Assembly: GCF_001705435.1 (NCBI RefSeq)
Contig: NZ_MDEN01000060.1
Location: 124,001-188,000, forward strand
DNA length: 64,000 bases
Source: Pseudomonas graminis
Lineage (GTDB): Bacteria; Pseudomonadota; Gammaproteobacteria; Pseudomonadales; Pseudomonadaceae
Direction of reading: 5' to 3'
Shown here: piece after piece, positions 1 through 10,132 of the stretch
Layout: every line of letters starts with the position of its first letter
Position numbering within the stretch: the stretch's first letter is position 1
Position numbers and translations under genes: made by a program
Notes under the pieces: model-generated
Seen by the model: only the letters and a program-made list of their open reading frames with translations
Database searches by the model: none
What the model was told of the DNA's origin: nothing

Positions 1-935
<935 letters not shown>

Positions 936-1063
936 GCTTTCCTCACTGCGGCGCGGATACCTGTTGATAGGACTGCTAGTCGGGTGCGCCGTTCGCCGCA
1001 CTCTATCAGCGTGGCGGATGAAACTGTAGAAGCACCACTGCGGCCTGAGCTGAAAGGCAGGCA

Positions 1064-1254
1064 CAAAAAAAGAGGGCTCAATGGCCCTCTCTGGAATGCT
1101 TCGTCCTGGCTCGACGCTTTTGACGTCGGCTCACCTCGCATCGTCTTCTGGACAGTGCGTAGCCCGGTGGCCTGCTCAACCCTCTCGGGTTGGAGACCGC
1201 GGCTGGCCTGATTCGGCGGGCCGCGCTGGACGCTGTGTCCGGGCAGTGATTCTG
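1064..1254 (-). ncRNA. Candidate small RNA between the Q-rich gene and the Lrp gene
   Basis: On the minus strand this stretch has the shape of an independent sRNA. It has a -10-like TATTCT (complement of 1261-1266), preceded by C as in sigma-S promoters, an internal hairpin CAACCC-GAGA-GGGTTG (complement of 1177-1192), and an intrinsic terminator followed by seven U residues at the 3' end. No convincing protein is encoded; the overlapping frames lack good ribosome sites and one ends inside the terminator loop. No leftward gene upstream explains the terminator, since the neighbour at 1376 is on the plus strand. I cannot name the RNA. RgsA, a sigma-S dependent Pseudomonas sRNA, is a possibility I cannot confirm. 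Confidence 0.45.
1065..1090 (-). terminator. Intrinsic terminator of the candidate sRNA
   Basis: Seven-base-pair stem AGAGGGC/GCCCTCT (1071-1077 with 1084-1090), six-base loop, and on the minus strand a run of seven U residues immediately 3' of the stem. Confidence 0.8.
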
Positions 1255-1316
1255 GTTAAAAGAATAGGCTTTGGGAGACGACACAGGATTGCGAATATTG
1301 CTGATGAAAACACCAC

Positions 1317-1355
1317 TTGCGCAATAATTCACTTCAGATTAATAATCCTGCGCAA
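1317..1355. promoter_or_regulatory. Inverted repeat upstream of the Lrp-type gene, likely autoregulatory operator
   Basis: TTGCGCA at 1317-1323 is repeated inverted as TGCGCAA at 1349-1355, with AT-rich flanks (ATAAT / AATAAT) inside the arms. It lies 21 to 59 bases before the ATG of the Lrp/AsnC gene. Members of this family commonly bind such AT-rich dyads and control their own gene; the assignment here is inference from position. Confidence 0.5.
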
Positions 1356-1375
1356 TCCATTCAATAAAGGCGCTT

Positions 1376-1858
1376 ATGGTGAGCAAGCTCGACAGATATG
1401 ACTTGAGTATTTTGGCCGAACTGCAAAAGGACGCGCGCATTTCCAATCAGGAGCTGGCCGAGCGCATTGGCCTGTCGCCTTCACCCTGCTCGCGTCGCGT
1501 CAAGCAGCTGGAAGACGATGGTTATATCGTGGGGCAGGTCGCGCTGCTGGACCGCAAGAAGCTGGGCCTTAGCCTGACGGCCTACGTGCTGATCGGCATG
1601 GACCGCCATACGCCCGACCGCTTCGAGAATTTCGAGCACCACATCCGCAACCTGCCGCAGGTGCTGGAATGCAGCCTGGTCACCGGTATCGACGCCGACT
1701 ACCAGTTGAAGGTGGTCGTCCCGGACATGGATCACTATCAGAAATTTCTGCTCGGCCACCTGACCCGCATCGACGGCGTGACCAGCGTGCGCTCCAGCTT
1801 CGTGCTCAATCAGGTCCTAGCAAGCACCGAATTGCCGCTGGTGCATTTGCGTGGGTGA
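1376..1858 (+). CDS. Lrp/AsnC family transcriptional regulator
   Basis: 160 residues, the usual size for the family. An N-terminal winged helix-turn-helix (about residues 5-60; LDRYDLSILAELQKD, then SNQELAERIGLSPSPCSRRVKQLE) is followed by the RAM/AsnC ligand-binding domain (about 65-150) with the typical acidic GIDADYQLKVVVPD strand. It starts at the ATG at 1376 with AAAGG upstream. Members form octamers or dimers of dimers that respond to amino acids and control amino-acid metabolism. No target operon adjoins it, so the ligand cannot be assigned. An inverted repeat just upstream suggests autoregulation. Confidence 0.93.
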   Translation: MVSKLDRYDLSILAELQKDARISNQELAERIGLSPSPCSRRVKQLEDDGYIVGQVALLDRKKLGLSLTAYVLIGMDRHTPDRFENFEHHIRNLPQVLECSLVTGIDADYQLKVVVPDMDHYQKFLLGHLTRIDGVTSVRSSFVLNQVLASTELPLVHLRG

Positions 1859-1886
1859 AGCGCGTCCGCGCAGGTACAGGGTTTTT

Positions 1887-1994
1887 GTGGGAGCGACCGG
1901 GGTGGCGATCCACCTTGCTCGCGAAGAGGCGGGTACAGCCGCTAAGTCTTCAGCGGCTGTAACGCAGTCTTCGCGAGCAAGCTCGACTCCCACA
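1887..1994. repeat. REP-type inverted pair (GTGGGAGCGA...TCGCGAGCAAGCTCG class)
   Basis: Two REP-like arms face each other: GTGGGAGCGA with CTTGCTCGCGAAG at the left, and CTTCGCGAGCAAGCTCG with CTCCCAC at the right. A small internal dyad AGCCGCT...AGCGGCT sits between them. It lies between the convergent Lrp and rluE genes, the usual home of Pseudomonas REPINs. It is related to the element at 46723-46811. Confidence 0.75.
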
Positions 1995-2032
1995 GGGGTT
2001 GCGTTTGCTTCGCGACGGCCTGTCGTTTTTAC

Positions 2033-2665
2033 TCAAAGCTTTGCCGGCACTTCCCGCCACTGCCCCTGATCCAGCCCATCAAGGCACCAGTCGCCAATCC
2101 GCACGCGCACCAGTCGCAACGTCGGCAGGCCGACCGCTGCGGTCATCCTGCGCACCTGGCGGTTGCGTCCTTCTTTGATCACCAACTCCAGCCAGCTCGT
2201 CGGCACGCTTTTGCGAAAGCGCACCGGCGGGTTGCGCGGCCACAGTTCCGGCTCGTCCAGTTGCCGGGCCTGGGCAGGCAAGGTCGGGCCGTCGTTCAGC
2301 TCGACGCCGTCACGTAGCTTTTGCAGTTGCTCTTCCGTCGGCTCGCCTTCCACTTGCACCCAGTAGGTTTTCGCCAGCTTGTGCTTGGGGTCGGCGATGC
2401 GCGCTTGCAACTGGCCGTCGTTGGTCAGCAGCAGCAAGCCTTCGCTGTCGCGGTCCAGGCGACCGGCTGGGTAGATGCCAGGGATCTCGATGAAATCCTT
2501 GAGCGTCGCCCGGCCTTCGCCATCGCTGAACTGGGTCAGCACGTCGAAGGGTTTGTTGAACAGAATCAGCCGAGGTTCGGCGGGCGGTGCTTTGGCGACA
2601 CGCCGGGGCGCGCCCGTGCGATCAGGCGAAGGACGGCGGGGATCAGGACGTTGATTGCGGGGCAT
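2033..2665 (-). CDS. rluE: 23S rRNA pseudouridine synthase, RluE type
   Basis: RsuA/RluB/E/F family enzyme of 210 residues that makes a pseudouridine in 23S rRNA (U2457 in the E. coli enzyme). The catalytic motif [17 protein letters not shown] (Asp of RLD is the nucleophile) is near residue 70. [12 protein letters not shown] and the C-terminal [15 protein letters not shown] motif are also typical. There is no N-terminal S4 domain, which fits RluE rather than RluB or RsuA. The first 30 residues are basic and Pro/Arg-rich. It sits alone between a REP pair and the amn terminator. Confidence 0.9.
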   Translation of the reverse strand: MPRNQRPDPRRPSPDRTGAPRRVAKAPPAEPRLILFNKPFDVLTQFSDGEGRATLKDFIEIPGIYPAGRLDRDSEGLLLLTNDGQLQARIADPKHKLAKTYWVQVEGEPTEEQLQKLRDGVELNDGPTLPAQARQLDEPELWPRNPPVRFRKSVPTSWLELVIKEGRNRQVRRMTAAVGLPTLRLVRVRIGDWCLDGLDQGQWREVPAKL

Positions 2666-2711
2666 GGTAAACCGGTAAAGATGACGGAAACGGAAAAGAC
2701 CACTAAAACAG

Positions 2712-2735
2712 AAAGGGCCACTTTAGTGGCCCTTT
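2712..2735 (-). terminator. Terminator downstream of amn
   Basis: Perfect 11-bp stem AAAGGGCCACT/AGTGGCCCTTT (2712-2722 with 2725-2735) with a two-base gap, 31 bases past the amn stop. U-rich sequence follows on the minus strand. Confidence 0.75.
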
Positions 2736-2765
2736 CGTTGAACGCCTAGCGCCTTAACGGAGCCC

Positions 2766-4229
2766 TTAGCGGAACGGCGGTTCGTCGAAGCTGCGCAGCT
2801 TGCGCGAATGCAGCGAGTTGAGCTGCGTGCGCATCAAGTCCAGCGCGGCGATGCCGATCTTCAAATGCTGGGTGACCGCACGCTCGTAAAATGCGTTGGC
2901 CGAACCCGGCAGCTTGATCTCGCTGTGCAGCGGTTTGTCCGAGACACAGAGCAAGGTCCCGTAAGGCACCCGCAGGCGATAACCCTGGGCGGCGATGGTG
3001 CCGCTTTCCATGTCCACCGCCACGGCGCGAGACAGGTTGATCAGCGGCCGCTCCTGAGCCCAGCGCAGTTCCCAGTTGCGATCGTCGTAAGTCAGGACCG
3101 TGCCGGTGCGCAGACGCTTCTTCAGATCGTCGCCGCGTTCGCCGGTGACTTGGGCGGCTGATTCCTGCAACGCCAACTGCACCTCGGCCAGGGCCGGGAT
3201 CGGGATATTCGGCGGCAGCACGCGGTCAAGAATGCCGTCGCGACGCATGTAGGCGTGGGCGAGGACGTAGTCACCGATGGTCTGCGACTGACGCAGGCCG
3301 CCGCAGTGACCAATCATCAGCCAGCAATGCGGACGCAATACCGCGAGGTGGTCGGTGATGTTCTTGGCGTTGGACGGGCCAACGCCGATGTTGACCAATG
3401 TCACGCCATGGCCGTCTTCGGCGATCAGGTGGTACGCCGGCATCTGGTAACGGTGCCAGACCACGCCGGAGACGATGGCCTGGGCTTCGCCGTAATCCAT
3501 GCTCTTGTCGACAACAACGTTGCCCGGCAGGACCATCTTCACGAAGCGCGGGTCGTCGCGCAGTTTTTCCAGGCCATGCACGATGAACTGGTCGACGTAG
3601 CGGTGGTAGTTGGTCAGCAGGATCCACGGCTGAACATGGCGCCAGTCGCTGCCGGTGTAATGCACCAGACGGCGCAGCGAGAAATCCACCCGGGCGGCGT
3701 CGAACAGCGCGAGCGGCAGCGGATCGGTGTTGGCCCAGTCGTACAGACCGTCAGCGATGCCATCGGTGGCCGCCGACAAATCGGTGCTCGGGAAGACCCG
3801 CGCCAGGGTCGCGGCGGTGACGCCGGTACCGGCTAGCTCATCGCCCTGCTCGACCACGTAGGGGTACGGAATGTTCTGCTCGCTGACGCCCACTTCCACC
3901 GTCACGGTGAAGTCGTTCATCAGCGGCACAAGCTGTTCGAGCAAATATTTGCGGAACGCCGCCGGGTGGGTGACGGTGACGCTGTAGGTGCCCGGCAGCT
4001 GAACCTTGGCGTAGGCGCGGGTGGTCAGCGGCACTTCGCCCTGGCAGTGATAGGTCAGACGCAGTTCGGGGTAGCGAAACGTCAGACGCTCGGCGGCGGT
4101 AGGTTCGACGCGGTCTTTCAGGTAGCGCTTGAGCGCCTGGCTCAAGGCGGTGGTTGCCCGTGCGTGCAGCTCAGCGAGCCGGTCCACGGCGTGTTCGGCA
4201 GTTTCTACGACAATGAAAGCTTCGGTCAC
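2766..4229 (-). CDS. amn: AMP nucleosidase
   Basis: Hydrolyses AMP to adenine and ribose 5-phosphate, a cytoplasmic step that controls adenylate levels. About 487 residues, matching the family. An N-terminal Amn-specific domain (about 1-170) precedes a nucleoside-phosphorylase fold with VGPSNAKNITDHLAVLRPHCWLM split across the core, GHCGGLR, and AVDMESGTIAAQG, whose Met-Glu contacts ribose in this superfamily. The frame opens further upstream, but the best start is the GTG at 4229 with AGAAGGA seven to eight bases before it; the nearby ATG is in another frame. A terminator follows. Confidence 0.93.
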   Translation of the reverse strand: MTEAFIVVETAEHAVDRLAELHARATTALSQALKRYLKDRVEPTAAERLTFRYPELRLTYHCQGEVPLTTRAYAKVQLPGTYSVTVTHPAAFRKYLLEQLVPLMNDFTVTVEVGVSEQNIPYPYVVEQGDELAGTGVTAATLARVFPSTDLSAATDGIADGLYDWANTDPLPLALFDAARVDFSLRRLVHYTGSDWRHVQPWILLTNYHRYVDQFIVHGLEKLRDDPRFVKMVLPGNVVVDKSMDYGEAQAIVSGVVWHRYQMPAYHLIAEDGHGVTLVNIGVGPSNAKNITDHLAVLRPHCWLMIGHCGGLRQSQTIGDYVLAHAYMRRDGILDRVLPPNIPIPALAEVQLALQESAAQVTGERGDDLKKRLRTGTVLTYDDRNWELRWAQERPLINLSRAVAVDMESGTIAAQGYRLRVPYGTLLCVSDKPLHSEIKLPGSANAFYERAVTQHLKIGIAALDLMRTQLNSLHSRKLRSFDEPPFR

Positions 4230-4322
4230 GATGCATATCCTTCTTATCTTGCAAGCGCATATCTTGCCTGCAACAGATGACGAAGGCACGAGTTGCCTGT
4301 GGCCGACGCGGCAATGGACGCG

Positions 4323-5981
4323 TTATAGCTGCGGCGATGACCGCGCGACCAGCGCCTGAACATCCATCCCGCGCGGCAAGGCGCCGTAGACGCGTCCCGG
4401 CCGCTCAAGGCGTCCGGCGATAAACCCGTCGCTGACCACGGCATTGCCCGCTTCCAGCAGCAGCTTTGCCTGCAACGCGACGGCGATGTCTTCGGTCAGT
4501 TGCCGGGCGCGGTACTGAATGTCGCCGGTGTCCTGAAATGCCTGCTTCAACTGCTGAATATGCGCGGCCAGACGCGTGTCGCCATGACCGTCGCCAAGCT
4601 CATCGAACAGCGCATCCAGCACGCCCGGTTCTTTGGATAACGCCCGCAGGACGTCCAGGCACTGCACGTTGCCGGAGCCTTCCCAGGTCGAATTGACCGG
4701 CGCCTCACGGTAGAGGCGCGGCAGAATGGTGTCCTCCACATAGCCTGCACCACCCATGCATTCCGCCGCTTCGTTGATCATGGCCGGCGCGCGCTTGCAG
4801 ATCCAGTACTTGCCCACCGCCGTCACCAGCCGTGCGAAACGGGCTTCGTGGCCGTCGTCCAGACGCTCCAGCGAGCGTCCCATGCGCAGGGTCAGCGCGA
4901 GGGCCGCTTCACTTTCCAGCGCCAGATCGGCGAGCACGTTTTGCATGAGCGGCTGCTCACTGAGCAAGCGACCACTGACGCTGCGGTGGGCGCAATGGTG
5001 CGCGGCCTGGGTCAGCGCCTGACGCATCAACGCGCTGGAACCGGTCATGCAATCGAAGCGAGTCATCGCCACCATTTCGATGATGGTCGGCACGCCGCGC
5101 CCCTCCTCGCCCACCATCCACGCCAGGGCGCCGCGGAATTCCACTTCGCTGGAGGCGTTGGACCAGTTGCCCAGTTTGTTCTTCAGCCGCTGTATGTAGA
5201 ACGCGTTGCGGGTGTCGTCCGGGCGATGGCGCGGCAGCAGGAAACAGGTCAGGCCCTTGTCGGTCTGCGCCAGGGTGAGAAAGGCGTCGCACATGGGCGC
5301 TGAACAAAACCATTTGTGCCCGACCAGTTCATACGCCTGACCGGGCCCGGGCAGGCCGACCGGATAGGCCCGCGTGGTGTTGGCGCGCACGTCGGTGCCG
5401 CCCTGTTTCTCGGTCATGGCCATGCCGATGGTGGCGCCGGCCTTGTGGGCGATGCCGACGTTGCGCGGGTCGTAGTGGGTGGCGAGGACCTTCGGCAGCC
5501 AGACCTCGGCCAGGTCCGGTTGAAGGCGCAGGGCCGGGACGCTGGCGAAGGTCATGGTCAGCGGACAACCGCTGCCGGCTTCGGCCTGGGTGTGCAGATA
5601 GCTCATCGCCGCGCGGGCGACGTGGGCACCTTCCCTGGGATCGGTCCACGGCAGCGACGGGATGCCGTGCTCGACGGCGGTTTGCATCAACTGGTGGTAC
5701 GCAGGATGAAACTCCACCAGATCGATGCGATGGCCGTAGCGATCATGGCTGGCGAACACCGGCTTGTTCTGGTTGGCGAGAAAACCCGCTTCCATCAACG
5801 GGCCGCCGGCCAGCGCGCCGTAGGCGTCGATTCTGTCTTGCGCCCAGCCTGCGCCGAAACGCCGGGACCACTCTTGCAGCGGCAGGTCGATGCGGTACAG
5901 GTTGGTGCCGTCCAGAGAAGGCGGCTGATTGGTGACCTCGTGGGTCTCGGCGAACTGGTGCAGATTGATGGGCTGGTCCAT
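4323..5981 (-). CDS. AidB-like acyl-CoA dehydrogenase
   Basis: 552 residues, longer than ordinary acyl-CoA dehydrogenases and close to the AidB/isovaleryl-CoA-dehydrogenase-like subgroup. Visible features are an extended N-terminal domain (1-170), the FAD-binding middle domain with GMAMTEKQGGTDVRANTT, and a C-terminal helical bundle containing ECMGGAGYVEDTILPRLYREAPVNSTWEGSGN. That last segment is highly characteristic of AidB. E. coli AidB belongs to the Ada response, binds DNA and has weak isovaleryl-CoA dehydrogenase activity; the physiological substrate here is unknown. The start is the ATG at 5981 with CGGAG upstream. It is about 90 bases upstream of amn, on the same strand. Confidence 0.85.
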   Translation of the reverse strand: MDQPINLHQFAETHEVTNQPPSLDGTNLYRIDLPLQEWSRRFGAGWAQDRIDAYGALAGGPLMEAGFLANQNKPVFASHDRYGHRIDLVEFHPAYHQLMQTAVEHGIPSLPWTDPREGAHVARAAMSYLHTQAEAGSGCPLTMTFASVPALRLQPDLAEVWLPKVLATHYDPRNVGIAHKAGATIGMAMTEKQGGTDVRANTTRAYPVGLPGPGQAYELVGHKWFCSAPMCDAFLTLAQTDKGLTCFLLPRHRPDDTRNAFYIQRLKNKLGNWSNASSEVEFRGALAWMVGEEGRGVPTIIEMVAMTRFDCMTGSSALMRQALTQAAHHCAHRSVSGRLLSEQPLMQNVLADLALESEAALALTLRMGRSLERLDDGHEARFARLVTAVGKYWICKRAPAMINEAAECMGGAGYVEDTILPRLYREAPVNSTWEGSGNVQCLDVLRALSKEPGVLDALFDELGDGHGDTRLAAHIQQLKQAFQDTGDIQYRARQLTEDIAVALQAKLLLEAGNAVVSDGFIAGRLERPGRVYGALPRGMDVQALVARSSPQL

Positions 5982-6127
5982 GAGGCGACTCCGGTCCGGG
6001 CAGCACGGGGCGGTTGGCTGCTGACCTAGTGAATCACGCACACTGCGCCGGCGACAGCGCCATAGAAGACGAAATCACGGCGGTTTTGCCTTGTGGGCGC
6101 ACGATCTCGGAATGGATGCAGATCAAC

Positions 6128-6260
6128 TGTAGGAGCGTGGCTTGTCCCGCGATCTGGCGCGGAGCGGCAGCACACTTGGCATCGATTTCTCCTGATCCAC
6201 CGCATGCGCCGATTCGACGACCGGTTCCCGGCCGATCGCGGGACAAGCCACGCTCCTACA
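6128..6260. repeat. REPIN, TGTAGGAGCGTGGCTTGTCCCGCGATC class
   Basis: Two 27-base REP arms in inverted orientation (6128-6154 and about 6233-6260) around a 78-base centre. An equally built element is at 53382-53513. Its right end overlaps the stop codon of the sensor kinase: the TAG (complement of 6256-6258) is part of the REP consensus TGTAGGAG. Confidence 0.85.
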
Positions 6261-8211
6261 CCGTTTGCGCGGCGATCTGCACATCCAGGCTCAAGCGGAA
6301 CTGGCTACCATTGCCCGGTTCGGACTGATGGCTCAGGCGCCCGTCCTGCAATTCAATCAACTGTCGGCAAATTGCCAGGCCGATGCCCAGCCCGCCGTAT
6401 TCCCGCGTTGTCGATCCATCCACCTGGAAGAAGTTGGCGTACAGCGTTTCTTCATCAAGTCGACTGAAGCCGATGCCGGTGTCGATGACGTCGATCACCA
6501 GCCGCACGTGCTCGGCGTCTGGGCGCTGGCCGTTGACGCGGATTCTGATCGAACCGGTTTTGGTGAACTTGATCGCGTTGTCCAGCAGGCACTCCAGGCA
6601 CTGGCGCAACTTGACGCCGTCACCTTCAAGGCTGTCCGGCAGCGTTTCGTCCAGCTCCACACTCAGCGCCAACGCCTTGCTGCGGGCCAGCGGCTCGAAC
6701 CCACTGCGCAGCTGAAACAGCACATGGCGCAGGCTGAACGGCTCGCTGCGCACAGTGACCCGACCGGCTTGCAGTTCGGTCAGCGTGAGGATGCCGTTGA
6801 CGATGCCCATCATGCTTTGCGCCGAATCGGCGGCGGTCTGGCGATACAGCTCGATCTCGCTCTGCGCCGCGTCCATCTGCATCAATTCCAGCGAACCGAT
6901 CACGCCGTTCATGGGCGTGCGCAGTTCATGGGTGAGCGTGGCCAGAAACTCGTCTTTCAATCGGTTACTCACCGCCAGTTGCTGGTTGAGGGTTTCAAGC
7001 CCCTGCTGCGATTCCGCCATGATCTGCGCCTCACGCTCGCGCATGGCGTTGATGCGGTCGGCCAGCGCCAGCGACAGCAATGCCACCTCGATCACCGAAC
7101 CGATCTGGCTGGCGTACATGGTCCAGAAGGTGTTGGGCAAATGCCCCAGCAGCATGGTCGCGTTGACCACCCCGCCGATCAGGAACGCCGACCAGCCGAT
7201 GATGAAGTACCGCGCGACCCGCCGGCCCTTGAACCACGCCGCCAGCCCGATCAACAGCACGACCGGCGTGAACAACAACACCAGCCCGGTCACCAGGCGC
7301 AGCGCAACGCCGTAATCCATGCTCAACGCGAGGGCCATGATCAGCGCGGCGCAAACCATCATCACCCGCAGCGGCACGTCCAGCCAGCGCCCGAGGCTCG
7401 GCGTCTGCAGGAATTTACGGGTGAACTGGCTGGCAAACAGAATCGCGGCGGCGATGAGGAAGGTGGTTGAGGTATTGGCCCACCACGGGTTATTCGGCCA
7501 GAAATACTCGATCGCCGCGCCGTTGACCGACACCTGATACAGGCCGAAAAAGGTGATGTAGAGGATGTAATACAGGTACGCGGTGTCGCGCACGCTGAGG
7601 TAGATGAACAGGTTGTAGACGAGCATCACCGCCAGCACGCCGTAAATCATGCCGAGGATGTACAGCCGCGACGGCTGCTCTTCTATATAGGCGTGACTGG
7701 CCCACAGATTGAGCGGCGCCTGCACCGAGCCGTGGCTGGCGACGCGCAGGTAAACGGTCTTGGTTTCGTGGGCGTTCAGGTTGAGATCGAACACGTAGTT
7801 GTTCTGCTTAATCTGCCGGCTGGCAAACGGCAGCATGTCGCCGGTCTGCCAAGCCAGACGGGGTCGCGCGTCGCCGTCGCCGAGGTAGAGATCAACATGG
7901 TCCATCGGCGGGTAGGCCATTTCCAGCAGCCAGTCGGCGGACGCCAGCGGGTTGCCGGGGCGATACGTCAGACGCACCTTCAGCCAGAAAGCGGAGCGAG
8001 AGTACCCGGCGTTGAGCGACTGACCGGCAAGCGGTTGGAAGCGTGAGGCGCCCTCAGGGGACGAGACTTGCTGGATGGTTGCATCGCCGGTGGGGTCTTC
8101 GAACACTTGGGTGTCGCGCCCCAGTGCCAGGCTGCGGGTCTTTTCATCAAAATCGACGGCGCTGGCGAACATCGGCAACAGGCAGAGCAGGAAGATCAGC
8201 ACCAGGCGCAT
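6256..8211 (-). CDS. 7TMR-DISM sensor histidine kinase without receiver domain
   Basis: 651 residues. A signal peptide (MRLVLIFLLCLLPMFASA) precedes a periplasmic 7TMR-DISM extracellular domain (about 25-175; SRSAFWLKVRL, LLEMAYPPMDHVDLYL). Seven membrane helices follow (about 185-385; ILGMIYGVLAVMLVYNLFIYL), then a coiled linker, a HisKA domain with the H-box LTHELRTPMNG and a HATPase domain (LDNAIKFT, DTGIGF, GGLGIGLAICRQL). The layout resembles the membrane half of RetS and LadS, which act on Gac/Rsm signalling in Pseudomonas, but receiver domains are absent and no response regulator adjoins it. The start at 8211 fits the signal peptide. The last codon is followed by a stop supplied by a REP element. 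Confidence 0.9.
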   Translation of the reverse strand: MRLVLIFLLCLLPMFASAVDFDEKTRSLALGRDTQVFEDPTGDATIQQVSSPEGASRFQPLAGQSLNAGYSRSAFWLKVRLTYRPGNPLASADWLLEMAYPPMDHVDLYLGDGDARPRLAWQTGDMLPFASRQIKQNNYVFDLNLNAHETKTVYLRVASHGSVQAPLNLWASHAYIEEQPSRLYILGMIYGVLAVMLVYNLFIYLSVRDTAYLYYILYITFFGLYQVSVNGAAIEYFWPNNPWWANTSTTFLIAAAILFASQFTRKFLQTPSLGRWLDVPLRVMMVCAALIMALALSMDYGVALRLVTGLVLLFTPVVLLIGLAAWFKGRRVARYFIIGWSAFLIGGVVNATMLLGHLPNTFWTMYASQIGSVIEVALLSLALADRINAMREREAQIMAESQQGLETLNQQLAVSNRLKDEFLATLTHELRTPMNGVIGSLELMQMDAAQSEIELYRQTAADSAQSMMGIVNGILTLTELQAGRVTVRSEPFSLRHVLFQLRSGFEPLARSKALALSVELDETLPDSLEGDGVKLRQCLECLLDNAIKFTKTGSIRIRVNGQRPDAEHVRLVIDVIDTGIGFSRLDEETLYANFFQVDGSTTREYGGLGIGLAICRQLIELQDGRLSHQSEPGNGSQFRLSLDVQIAAQTV

Positions 8212-8430
8212 GGGGCACCGCCTTGGCACTGATGAAGTCCACGAGCTGCCGTGGGCAAATCGCACGGCTTCGCAATTCTGCGAGCGACCGCTGTATCGGT
8301 CGAATAGGTCAGCGGGCAACGCACTTGCATTCACTCTTCTGGCGGAATGTATGAAGCGCCACAGGATAGCGACCGATAGCTCGATGACACCATCTAAATC
8401 TGCGCATTGTGCGGGGCGGGTTTGTTCCCG

Positions 8431-8595
8431 TGTAGGACTGGCTTTAGCCGGGAAGGCGTCGGATGTCTCACCGCAAAATTGATGGTGTTTGCACTGGCGC
8501 TTTCCCGGCTGAAGCCAGTCCTACTAACAGCATGCGTCCTGCCGCAAAATTGATGGTGTTTGTACTGGCGCCTTCCCGGCTGAAGCCGGTCCCAC
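8431..8595. repeat. Cluster of three class-A REPs (CCGGCTTTAGCCGGGAAG)
   Basis: Three REP arms: one direct at about 8431-8455 and two inverted at about 8500-8524 and 8571-8595. The last two share a duplicated lead-in that reads CCGCAAAATTGATGGTGTTT. They fill the 416-base space between the divergent kinase and thiD genes and end 32 bases before the thiD start. The family is the one flanking the RAYT gene at 18.8 kb. I see nothing else in this gap beyond the two promoter regions it must hold. Confidence 0.85.
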
Positions 8596-8627
8596 CGGCA
8601 AAAACTTTAGTGGTAAGCTCGCGCACC

Positions 8628-9425
8628 ATGAATATCTATAGCTCCCGCCCTGTTGTCCTCTGTCTCTCCGGTCACGACCCCAGTGGCGGCGCCGGCTTGC
8701 AGGCAGATATCGAAGCCCTGCTCGCCCAGGGTTGCCACGCGGCTCCCGCCATCACCGCCCTCACTGTTCAAGACACCGTGAACGTCACTGACTTTCGCGT
8801 GCTGGATCGTGAGTGGGTGCTGGCGCAAGCCAATGCCGTGCTCAACGATTCCGTCGTCGCGGCAGTGAAGCTGGGCATGCTGGGTTCGCTGGAGATGGTC
8901 GACACCGTCGTCGAACTGCTGACGGCGCATCCGCACCTGCCCATGGTCTGCGATCCGGTGTTGCGTGCCGGTGGCGGCGGTCGGCTGGGCAAGGACGAAG
9001 TGGGTTACGCCATGCGCGAGCGTCTTTTGCCTCTGGCGACTATCGCCACGCCGAACCTGCCGGAAGCGCGCATTCTGGCTGAGCTGCCTGAAGGCACGGC
9101 CGATGAGTGCGCCGAGAAGCTGCTGCCGTTCTGTGAGCACCTGTTGATTACCGGCGGTCATGGCGATGAGCACGAAGTTCACAACCGCCTGTACATCCGC
9201 GGCGGTCAGTCACGCACCTTTACCTGTCAGCGTCTGCCGGGCAGCTATCACGGCTCCGGCTGCACACTGGCCAGCGCACTGGCGGGAAGACTGGCCCAGG
9301 GTCAGGACCTGATCGGCGCTGTGCAAATGGCGCTGGACTACACTTGGCGCACGCTGCGCGATGCCGAACAGCTGGGCCGGGGACAATTCGTTCCGCGCCG
9401 CCTGCCGCTGGATTTCTGCTCGTAA
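8628..9425 (+). CDS. thiD: Hydroxymethylpyrimidine/phosphomethylpyrimidine kinase
   Basis: Phosphorylates HMP and HMP-P to HMP-PP in thiamine synthesis. 265 residues. Ribokinase-fold signatures are clear: [18 protein letters not shown] near the N-terminus, [26 protein letters not shown], and the anion-hole/catalytic [15 protein letters not shown]. The frame is open back to 8463, but that part translates REP sequence, so the ATG at 8628 (residue M of [15 protein letters not shown]) is the start. thiE begins 23 bases downstream, so ThiD makes the HMP-PP that ThiE consumes. Confidence 0.95.
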   Translation: MNIYSSRPVVLCLSGHDPSGGAGLQADIEALLAQGCHAAPAITALTVQDTVNVTDFRVLDREWVLAQANAVLNDSVVAAVKLGMLGSLEMVDTVVELLTAHPHLPMVCDPVLRAGGGGRLGKDEVGYAMRERLLPLATIATPNLPEARILAELPEGTADECAEKLLPFCEHLLITGGHGDEHEVHNRLYIRGGQSRTFTCQRLPGSYHGSGCTLASALAGRLAQGQDLIGAVQMALDYTWRTLRDAEQLGRGQFVPRRLPLDFCS

Positions 9426-9448
9426 CGCCACGAAAAAGAGGCACCTTG

Positions 9449-10075
9449 ATGAGATTACGTGGCTTGTATGCCGTGACCGACAGCCAGCTGTTGGCCGGCA
9501 AATTCCTGTCTTACGTCGAAGCCGCCCTCGATGGCGGTGTGACCCTTCTGCAATACCGCGACAAATCCGGTGACGAGACCCGCCGCCTGCGCGAGGCCTC
9601 AGCGCTCCTCAAACTGTGCGAGCGCTACAAGACCCGCCTGATCATCAACGACGACGCCGAAGTGGCCGCGCGGCTGGGTGTCGGCGTGCATCTGGGGCAA
9701 ACCGATGGCTCGCTGCCGGACGCCCGCGCCCTGCTCGGTCACAAAGCCATTGTCGGGGCGACCTGCCACGCGCAGCTTGAGCTGGCCGACAAGGCCAAGG
9801 CCGACGGCGCCACCTATGTCGCCTTCGGCCGCTTTTTCAATTCCCAGACCAAACCCGGCGCGCCGACCTGCAGCCTCGACCTGCTCAGCCAGGCGCGCAA
9901 GCGCATCAATCTGCCCATCGCGGTGATTGGCGGGATTACCCTGGACAACGCCGCGCCGCTGGTAGCCCATGGCGCCGACTTGCTGGCCGTCGTGCACGGG
10001 CTGTTCGGCGCGGAAACCACCCAGGAAGTCACCCGCCGCGCCCGCGCCTTCAACGATTTGTTCAAGCCCGCCTGA
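9449..10075 (+). CDS. thiE: Thiamine-phosphate synthase
   Basis: Joins HMP-PP with thiazole phosphate to give thiamine monophosphate. 208 residues. TIM-barrel motifs match the family: [60 protein letters not shown] and [13 protein letters not shown]. The frame extends upstream into thiD, but ATG 9449 gives the family N-terminus ([11 protein letters not shown]). It lies between thiD and hemL, as in other Pseudomonas. Confidence 0.95.
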   Translation: MRLRGLYAVTDSQLLAGKFLSYVEAALDGGVTLLQYRDKSGDETRRLREASALLKLCERYKTRLIINDDAEVAARLGVGVHLGQTDGSLPDARALLGHKAIVGATCHAQLELADKAKADGATYVAFGRFFNSQTKPGAPTCSLDLLSQARKRINLPIAVIGGITLDNAAPLVAHGADLLAVVHGLFGAETTQEVTRRARAFNDLFKPA

Positions 10076-10132
10076 TTCTGAATCAGGCCGGTTACGCACT
10101 CATTCATTCCCGATTCAAACAGAGACCTCATC

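Noticed and set aside
8463..8627. N-terminal extension of thiD
   Set aside because: It is a translation of REP sequence; the real start is the ATG at 8628.
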